DNA of 64,000 bases from Rhodopseudomonas julia (GTDB lineage: Bacteria > Pseudomonadota > Alphaproteobacteria > Rhizobiales > Afifellaceae). The DNA lies in assembly GCF_030813515.1 (NCBI RefSeq), contig NZ_JAUSUK010000001.1, positions 806,001-870,000 of the forward strand, given 5' to 3'. The position numbers were made by a program, and so were the translations under genes. The notes beneath the pieces were generated by a model. That model ran no database searches, was not told the DNA's origin, and was given only the letters and a program-made list of their open reading frames with translations. Shown piece by piece: positions 54,851 to 64,000 of the stretch; position 1 is the stretch's first letter, and every line of letters begins with the position of its first letter.

Positions 54851-55945
54851 TTACTGCCCGGTCTTGACGCTCGTCCAGGCGCGCGTGATGAGCCTCTGCG
54901 CCTTGGGCTTGTACGGGTCGACGGTGTAGAGCTTGTCCATCACGTCCTTCGGCGGATAAATCGCCGGATCGCCGATGATCTCTTCGTCGAGATATTGCTG
55001 CGAATCCTTGTTGCCGTTGGCATAGAAGACATAATTCGATGCCTTGGCGATGACATCGGGACGCAGCACGTAATTGATGAAGGCATGGGCGTTGTCGGGA
55101 TGCGGCGCGTCGGCCGGGATCGACATCTGGTCGAACCACATCTGGGCGCCCTCCTTCGGGATCACGTATTTGACGTTCACCCCTTCGGCCTCCGCGTCGA
55201 TCGCCTGGAAGACATCGCCCGACCAGCCGACTGCCATGCAGATGTCGCCATTGGCGAGCGCATCGATGTAGGCGGAGGAGTGGAACTTCTGGATGTAGGG
55301 GCGGATCGCCTGCAGGGCCTCTTCCGCCTTGTCGATGTCGTCCGGATCGGTCGAATTCGGATCGAGGCCGAGATAATTGAGGGCGGCCGGGATCATCTCC
55401 GTCGGCGCGTCGAGCATATAGACGCCGCAATCCTGAAACTTCGAGATGACGTCAGGGTCGAAGACCATGTCCCAGGATTTCACCGGCGCATCGGGCATGC
55501 GCTCGTTGATCATATCGACATTGTAGCCGATGCCGGTGGTGCCCCACATGTAATTGACCGAGTATTCGTTGTCGGGATCGTATTTCGAAACCCGTTCGGC
55601 AATCGTGTCCCAGACATGGCTGAGATTGGGGAGTTTCGACTTGTCGAGCTTCTGCATGGCCCCGGCCTGGATCTCGCGGGCAAGAAACGGCGAGGCCGAA
55701 GGCAGGACGACATCATAGCCGGTGCCGCCGGACAGAAGCTTGGTTTCCAGGATCTCGTTGGAATCGTAGACGTCGTAGACGACTTTGATGCCGGTTTCCT
55801 TGGTGAAGTCTTCAAGGATGGATTCGTCGATATAGTCTGACCAATTGTAGACGTTGACGACTTTCTCCTCGTCCTGGGCAAGGGCCGGACTGCCTGAGGC
55901 AGCGACGATCGCCAGGGTGGAGACGAGACAAAGAGCTCTGAACAA
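54851..55945 (-). CDS. potF: Polyamine-binding periplasmic protein (PotF/PotD family)
   Basis: A 364-residue binding protein. The signal peptide ends near SPALAQ and the mature protein begins VNVYNWSDYIDESILEDFTK, with the family's NWSDYI signature; WGTTGIGYNVD and ICMAVGWSGDVFQA fit PotF/PotD. I start at a TTG (55945) because GGGAGG lies five bases before it; the upstream ATG at 56005 would put a charged stretch ahead of the signal. First gene of the importer. Confidence 0.92.
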   Translation of the reverse strand: MFRALCLVSTLAIVAASGSPALAQDEEKVVNVYNWSDYIDESILEDFTKETGIKVVYDVYDSNEILETKLLSGGTGYDVVLPSASPFLAREIQAGAMQKLDKSKLPNLSHVWDTIAERVSKYDPDNEYSVNYMWGTTGIGYNVDMINERMPDAPVKSWDMVFDPDVISKFQDCGVYMLDAPTEMIPAALNYLGLDPNSTDPDDIDKAEEALQAIRPYIQKFHSSAYIDALANGDICMAVGWSGDVFQAIDAEAEGVNVKYVIPKEGAQMWFDQMSIPADAPHPDNAHAFINYVLRPDVIAKASNYVFYANGNKDSQQYLDEEIIGDPAIYPPKDVMDKLYTVDPYKPKAQRLITRAWTSVKTGQ

Positions 55946-56098
55946 GAGCACCTCCCCTGTTGGTGGGCTTTCACTGCACGCATAGCGGCCATTCCCAGGC
56001 AACATAGGGGCAAGCCGCGGCAGGCTTCAATCGTCGCAGCGCCAAAAACGCCGCGTTTCTGCATAACGAAAGTCGCAGGCGCGTGGGGAATTTTCCTC

Positions 56099-57514
56099 TC
56101 AAGGAATCTCCCGGTCGGATTTGCCGATGCGGTAATCGTGCAGGCTCGCCGGCCGCGTCGCCGGTGGCTGGGCGCGATGGGCGCAGCCTTCCCGCTCGCA
56201 CAGCCGGCAGGTCACACCGACGGGTCGCGCCGGCGCGGAGCGCACGAAATCATAGACGGTCGCCTCGGCGAAGCGCTCGGGGAAGACGAGAAGCGTCGCC
56301 CGCAAAGGCGGCGGCAACGTCTTGTCGGCGAGCGCTTCGGATTCCCGCATCGCTAGCGCGAAGAAGGTCGCTCCGTCGGGAAAGGACAGACGGGCGGCGA
56401 GCACGCCGCTTTCCGTCCGTCGATCGAAAATCGGCAGGCGTCCACAGGCGGCGCCGAAACGGGCGAAGGGAAAGCCCGCCCCCCTGATGCGGGTGATCAC
56501 GGTGCCGGCGCCGTCGAGAACGACGAGCGCGGCCTCATCGACACCGCCCTCCGGATTGCCGGCAAGGGCCGCAAGCCGTGCCATGATGCGGGCATTGCGG
56601 GTCTGGAAGCGCTGGCTGAGGCCGGCGAGATCGAAGCGGAATTCGCGCGCCGCCGCGGCAAGGCGCGGGGCCGGGATCAGGATCGCATCGGCAAGACGGC
56701 GCGCGAAGCCCGCCCGCAGGAGACGCTGCGATTCCGTATCCTTCGGCGCGGCCTGGGCGGCAAGTTTGTTCAAAAGAGCCGCATGGCCGGAATAGGCGAC
56801 CTGCAGCGCGACGAGCCAGGCGCGATCGACGAGCGGCACGGATTCGGCAATAAAGAAGCGCATCGAATGGCGATCGAAGCGGGCGCGCTCGTCGGGCAGC
56901 GCATGGGCGGGCAGGATTCTCAGATCGATGCCGTGGCGCTCTCGCAGATGCGCCTTGAGCGCCGCAAAAGGATCATCGCGCGGGGTCAGCTCTTCCGCCA
57001 AAGCCGCGGCGGTGTCTTCCAGTTCGGGAAACCACGGCCCCGCCTCCTCGAACCAGGTCGCGACCCTATCGAAGGGCAGCCGCGCGCCCATCTCGGTGCG
57101 GATCTCGCCGCCCTCGGCCAGAAGCTGCGACAGTTCCGAAAGCCGTCCCGCGCCCTCCATATAGGCTTCGTAGAGACGCGAGATGCCGCGCACCACGTTG
57201 GGCGCCGCCTCCGCCACCTCTTCCAGCTCCGACGGGCTCGGCACTTCTGCGGCGAGAAGCGGATCGGCAAACACCGCCTTGATGGCATCGAGGTCGGCGC
57301 CTTCCTCGTCGAGCTTGAGCTCGGCGGCATTGATCTTGAATGCCGCCTGCAGCTTCAACAGCACCTGCACGGTCAGCGGGCGCTGGTTGCGCTCGATGAG
57401 GTTCAGATAGCTTGAAGAGATGCCCAGCGCCTCGGCCATGTCGGCCTGGGTCAGGCCGAGACCGTTTCTGACGCGCCTGATGCGCGGACCTGCGAATATC
57501 TTGCGTTCCGCCAC
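56099..57514 (-). CDS. ScfR/RamB-type (short-chain fatty acyl) transcriptional regulator
   Basis: A 471-residue regulator. The N-terminal XRE helix-turn-helix covers about residues 8-65 ([20 protein letters not shown]), then an IrrE/ImmA-like domain with degenerate metal motifs and a C-terminal ScfR domain. A Cys/His cluster ([15 protein letters not shown]) near the end could bind metal. Relatives include RamB, which represses the glyoxylate shunt genes in Corynebacterium. Here it is divergent from isocitrate lyase with palindromes between them, so it very likely controls aceA and itself in response to an acyl-CoA or acetate signal. Confidence 0.9.
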   Translation of the reverse strand: MAERKIFAGPRIRRVRNGLGLTQADMAEALGISSSYLNLIERNQRPLTVQVLLKLQAAFKINAAELKLDEEGADLDAIKAVFADPLLAAEVPSPSELEEVAEAAPNVVRGISRLYEAYMEGAGRLSELSQLLAEGGEIRTEMGARLPFDRVATWFEEAGPWFPELEDTAAALAEELTPRDDPFAALKAHLRERHGIDLRILPAHALPDERARFDRHSMRFFIAESVPLVDRAWLVALQVAYSGHAALLNKLAAQAAPKDTESQRLLRAGFARRLADAILIPAPRLAAAAREFRFDLAGLSQRFQTRNARIMARLAALAGNPEGGVDEAALVVLDGAGTVITRIRGAGFPFARFGAACGRLPIFDRRTESGVLAARLSFPDGATFFALAMRESEALADKTLPPPLRATLLVFPERFAEATVYDFVRSAPARPVGVTCRLCEREGCAHRAQPPATRPASLHDYRIGKSDREIP

Positions 57515-57572
57515 GATCGCCTCCCCCGTCGCGCCGCTTCAGCGAATGCAAGCTTAGCGCGCAGCGTTTCTC

Positions 57573-57589
57573 TTGTAAATATTTTACAA
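57573..57589. promoter_or_regulatory. Palindrome TTGTAAA-TAT-TTTACAA, candidate ScfR/RamB operator
   Basis: TTGTAAA (57573-57579) and TTTACAA (57583-57589) form a perfect 7-bp inverted repeat around TAT, just upstream of the regulator's start. Further half-sites follow in the same divergent region: TTACAAT from 57616 and TTGTAAA at 57678-57684 close to aceA. Repeated TTGTAA/TTACAA units between a regulator and its target suggest cooperative binding. Confidence 0.7.
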
Positions 57590-57736
57590 ACTCAACAAAA
57601 TCTCGAGTGCAGTCCTTACAATTTCACCCGTTTGGCGCGACTTTCCGGCTTTTTGCCCTGGCGTTTTGTGCGCCGCATTGTAAATGAGGCTCACAAAGAC
57701 GGGAACAGATACAAGAAGTCTAGTAAGGAGATTGAC

Positions 57737-59044
<1,308 letters not shown>

Positions 59045-59161
59045 CCGGGTTGATTTTCCGGTCAGAAGACGCGCAACCTAAAGGCCGCGGGAGAGCGATC
59101 CTCTCCCGCGGTCGCAATTGAGCCCGGCGACCGAACTGGGCGCGCAAAGAAAGTGGAGACG

Positions 59162-59395
59162 ATGTTGACCAAACCGCCGGTGAAGGAGCGCGCCGAAGCG
59201 CTTTCGTCCGAAATGACTGACGCGCAGCAGGCGGCCATCCGCGTGCTCGCCAACGAACTGCACCGGCTGAATCAGGCCGTAATCGGCTGCGTCGATGCCG
59301 GCCTTTCGGTCGAACTGCAGCGCACCGCCCGCCATCATTCCGAAGACGGCTTCTGGGGCGACCTGCTCGTGCCGATCGTGGTGAAGCAGCGCTAG
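59162..59395 (+). CDS. Small protein downstream of aceA, unknown function
   Basis: A 77-residue reading frame, mostly helical (ALSSEMTDAQQAAIRVLANE, LHRLNQAVIGCVDAGLSVEL), with one conserved-looking Cys. The GTGGAG before the ATG at 59162 is close; starts at 59153 (GTG) or 59165 (TTG) are possible. It lies 117 bases after aceA and ends near a large palindromic hairpin, so it may share the aceA transcript. I do not recognise the family. Confidence 0.55.
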   Translation: MLTKPPVKERAEALSSEMTDAQQAAIRVLANELHRLNQAVIGCVDAGLSVELQRTARHHSEDGFWGDLLVPIVVKQR

Positions 59396-61943
<2,548 letters not shown>

Positions 61944-62001
61944 CGCCCGGTCCAATCTCGCGGCTTCGCAACCCGAAGTGCGGAGCCGCGACGATCTCGG
62001 G

Positions 62002-62037
62002 AAGGGCACGATCGGCAGCGATCGTGCCCTTTTCTTA
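62002..62037 (+). terminator. Intrinsic terminator after katG
   Basis: GGGCACGATCG (62004-62014), loop GCAG, CGATCGTGCCC (62019-62029), with an AA/TT extension and TTTTCTT after it. A textbook terminator with an 11-13 bp stem. It also faces the convergent gene at 62062. Confidence 0.9.
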
Positions 62038-62061
62038 TGAGGCCCTCAACGAGCGCGGCGT

Positions 62062-62427
62062 TTACCCATCCTCTCGGTCGAGGCCCAGCTCCTTTTGCTT
62101 TTTCTTCGAAAGCCCCTTCGCCACCAGACGGTGAGAGGCGCGCAGATAGGCGCGGAGGTCTTCGTCGGAGAGGCCTTGTGAAAAATCCTGGATCCAGGTG
62201 AGGCCGCGTGAGGCGAGATAAGGCGCCGGACGCAGTCCCGGCTCATCCTTCAAAATCTCAAACGAGATCTCGGTCGTCTTGAAGGTGAAGGCCGGCTGGT
62301 CGTCGTGCCAGCCGCCGATCGCAAAAACCTTGCCGCCGACCTTCCAGACATCGGCCCCTCCCCATTGCACGACGTGGGTCGTTGCCGGCAGCGCGCCACA
62401 GAAAGCGTTGAATTCCTCGTAAGTCAC
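62062..62427 (-). CDS. MmcQ/YjbR family protein
   Basis: A 121-residue cytoplasmic protein of the MmcQ/YjbR family: start MTYEEFNAFCGALPATTHVV, then WGGADVWKVGGKVFAIGGW and a phenylalanine-rich strand (PAFTFKTTEISFEIL). It adopts a CyaY-like fold and its function is unknown; some are thought to bind DNA. The start is GTG at 62427, after GGGAGCGGGAT. Not operonic with neighbours. Confidence 0.82.
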   Translation of the reverse strand: MTYEEFNAFCGALPATTHVVQWGGADVWKVGGKVFAIGGWHDDQPAFTFKTTEISFEILKDEPGLRPAPYLASRGLTWIQDFSQGLSDEDLRAYLRASHRLVAKGLSKKKQKELGLDREDG

Positions 62428-62512
62428 ATCCCGCTCCCGGGCGACGGGACCGCCGCCTCACGGGCTTCGCCTAGCATGTCGCGGACGCCTGCGCAGCCAT
62501 ATCTCGACATTA

Positions 62513-62542
62513 AAACGAACGTTTGACTTAAACGAACGTTTG
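62513..62542. promoter_or_regulatory. Tandem dyads AAACGAACGTTTG, TetR-type operators
   Basis: AAACGAACGTTTG occurs at 62513-62525 and 62530-62542, with a 17-bp period. Each copy is itself an inverted repeat (AAACG, AA, CGTTT), and CGTTT-gactt-AAACG between copies makes a further dyad. The site lies about 45-75 bases upstream of the TetR-family gene and its HlyD partner, so it is a strong autoregulation candidate. Confidence 0.8.
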
Positions 62543-62585
62543 GCTGATGATCGCATCCGGATCGAAGGCGAGAAAGTCCTTATTC

Positions 62586-63365
62586 ATGAGCCGAAGCCCC
62601 CTGTCACAGCCCGAAGACGCAGCTCGCCGATCGAAGCGAGCGGAGACAGCCGACGGTGCGACCGAAGATCGGGCAACGCCGCGACGCTCCCCGGCGAGCC
62701 CGGCCAATGTGCCGGGCGACACGACGCGCGAGCGCATTCTCGATGCCGCTTTGGAGTTGTTCGGCGAACGCGGCCTGCACGCCGCCTCTGTGCGCGATGT
62801 CGCCAAGCTCGCCAAGGCCAATGTGGCCGCGATCTCCTATCACTTCGGCGGCAAGGAGGAGCTCTATCTCGCCGTCGCCGGCCATGTCGCAGAGATTATG
62901 GGGAGCCGGATTGCGGAACGCGCGCCACAGATCGTCGACGCAGCCCCTCCCGCAAACCCGCAAGACGCGCTTGCCCGCCTGGAGCTCGCCTTCGATACGA
63001 TCATCGACGTCATCGTCGGCAATGAGGACATGCGCCGCGTCGCCCGCTTCGTGTTGCGCGAACAAATGAGCCCGACGGCCGCCTTCGACATCATCTACGC
63101 GCAGGTGATGGAGCGCATGCACCGCACGGTCTGCCTCAATTTCGGCGTCGCCACGGGCCTCGATCCCGACAGCGAAGCCGTGCGTCTCAGAACGTTTCTT
63201 CTCATCGGCCAGGGCATTTTTCTGCGCGTCGCCGAGGCCGTGGTTCTGCGCCGGCTGGAGGCCGACCGGTATACCCCGCCGCTGCTCGACGAGATCAAAG
63301 CGATGCTCCGGACGCATCTTCATCTCGTCGTGGCGGACCTGCGCGGCCGCAAGGCGGAGGCATGA
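62586..63365 (+). CDS. TetR-family regulator, CecR (YbiH)-like
   Basis: A 259-residue regulator. A long, unstructured N-terminal part (about 45 residues) precedes the TetR helix-turn-helix (ERILDAALELFGERGLHAAS, NVAAISYHFGGKEELYLAVA). The C-terminal effector domain resembles DUF1956 as in E. coli CecR, which controls the ybhGFSR drug-efflux genes. The gene directly downstream (one base gap) is a YbhG-like adaptor, giving the same arrangement. The ATG at 62586 is my choice; 62547 is an alternative with no ribosome binding site. It is probably bound to the dyads at 62513-62542. Confidence 0.82.
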   Translation: MSRSPLSQPEDAARRSKRAETADGATEDRATPRRSPASPANVPGDTTRERILDAALELFGERGLHAASVRDVAKLAKANVAAISYHFGGKEELYLAVAGHVAEIMGSRIAERAPQIVDAAPPANPQDALARLELAFDTIIDVIVGNEDMRRVARFVLREQMSPTAAFDIIYAQVMERMHRTVCLNFGVATGLDPDSEAVRLRTFLLIGQGIFLRVAEAVVLRRLEADRYTPPLLDEIKAMLRTHLHLVVADLRGRKAEA

Positions 63366-63366
63366 G

Positions 63367-64000
63367 ATGCGTATCGCCGGCGTCCTTTTCGTCATCCTTG
63401 CGGCTGTCGCGGCCCTGTCCGCCTGCGGGCGTGCCGGCGAAGCCGATGCGCCTTCCCTGCAAGGCTATGTGGAAGGCGACTTCGTCTATGCCGCGCCGGA
63501 AATCGCCGGACGGCTTGCCGAAATAAAGGTCCAGGAAGGGGCGGACGTTGAGGCCGGCGCCCTCCTTTTCACCCTCGACCGCCAGACGATCGAAGCGGAG
63601 TTGCGCCAGTCGGAGGCGGAACTCGCCGCTGCCGAGGCCGAACTCGCCGACCGCCGCGAGGGGCAGCGCCCCGTCGAACTTTCCGTCATCGAGGCGCAGA
63701 TCGACAGGGCGCGCGCCTCCCGCGATCAGGCGGAAAAGGAGTTTCAGCGCCAGCAAGACCTCTTTCAACGCGGCGTCATCGCCAAGGCGCGCCTCGATCA
63801 GGCGAGCGAAACCCTGTCCGTCGCCGAAGCGCAACTTGCCGAGGCCCGGCGCCAGAAGGACGTCGCCACGCTGCCGGCCCGCAAAGCCCAGATCGAGACG
63901 GCGGAACGCCAGGTCGAGGCGGCGCGCGCCGGCGTCACGCAGGCCAAGACCAAGCTTGCGAAGACGAATGTCCGCGCCCCGGAAGCGGGCCTCATCGACG
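63367..64000 (+). CDS. HlyD-family efflux adaptor (YbhG-like), N-terminal part
   Basis: A partial gene, 211 codons to the window edge. The N-terminus has a lipoprotein-like signal (AAVAALSACGRAG, lipobox LSAC). Then a biotinyl-lipoyl-like half (GYVEGDFVYAAPEIAGRLAE, VQEGADVEAGALLFTLD), a long coiled-coil hairpin (about residues 75-185) and TNVRAPEAGLID where the lipoyl domain resumes. Such adaptors couple an inner-membrane ABC pump to TolC. ABC genes are expected to the right. Confidence 0.88.
   Translation, partial: MRIAGVLFVILAAVAALSACGRAGEADAPSLQGYVEGDFVYAAPEIAGRLAEIKVQEGADVEAGALLFTLDRQTIEAELRQSEAELAAAEAELADRREGQRPVELSVIEAQIDRARASRDQAEKEFQRQQDLFQRGVIAKARLDQASETLSVAEAQLAEARRQKDVATLPARKAQIETAERQVEAARAGVTQAKTKLAKTNVRAPEAGLID

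Overview
The window is high-GC, densely coded DNA from an alphaproteobacterium, most likely of the order Hyphomicrobiales (Rhizobiales). The clues are a BA14K-type secreted protein, an ScfR/RamB-type regulator beside isocitrate lyase, a TAXI-type TRAP transporter, an ExoD homologue and many ABC importers. This placement is an inference from gene content. I see no rRNA, tRNA, CRISPR array, insertion sequence or prophage.

Layout. 1-3.3 kb: the start of nikA and the nickel regulator nikR with a NikR-type operator between them, a DUF2218-siderophore-interacting reductase fusion, and a double-hotdog acyl-CoA thioesterase. 3.7-8.7 kb: a cobalamin riboswitch followed by an overlapping btuB-btuF-btuC-btuD vitamin B12 uptake operon. 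8.8-13.2 kb: DUF1289 and DUF4405 proteins, a secreted low-complexity protein, and a divergent two-component system. 13.3-23.3 kb: nine same-strand genes that read as a catabolic unit: enolase-superfamily enzyme, LysR regulator, GlpD-like flavoprotein, polar amino-acid ABC importer, Old Yellow Enzyme-type demethylase-like flavoprotein and HAD hydrolase. 23.4-28.6 kb: AMP nucleosidase and an OsmF/YehYXW-type osmoprotectant importer. 28.8-33.0 kb: AraC regulator divergent from an acyl-CoA synthetase and a thiolase. 33.2-42.5 kb: BA14K repeat protein, DUF1206 protein, TRAP-TAXI transporter, membrane GGDEF protein, manC, a convergent nucleotide-sugar dehydrogenase that overlaps it, and a DsrE-like secreted protein. 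42.6-45.4 kb: glpK, a small ORF and an ExoD family gene.

The most interesting locus is 45.48-48.05 kb. It looks like an undescribed RiPP (ribosomally made, modified peptide) cluster: a 61-residue precursor with a helical leader and a three-cysteine C-terminal core, a hairpin, a radical SAM/SPASM maturase with a PqqD-like N-terminal region, and a Het-C-like (zinc phospholipase C-like) protein. An AT-rich stretch (about 29% G+C over 120 bases) with a promoter-like sequence precedes it, in contrast to the GC-rich surroundings.

48-64 kb: acetoacetyl-CoA synthetase, an AsmA-like protein, a PotFGHI-type polyamine importer, the ScfR/RamB regulator divergent from aceA with palindromic TTGTAAA half-sites between them, a small protein, katG, an MmcQ/YjbR protein, and a CecR-like TetR regulator with tandem dyad operators followed by the start of a YbhG-like HlyD adaptor. 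C2/acyl-CoA metabolism (acyl-CoA synthetase, thiolase, acetoacetyl-CoA synthetase, isocitrate lyase, ScfR) recurs in the window and is consistent with growth on acetate or acetoacetate.
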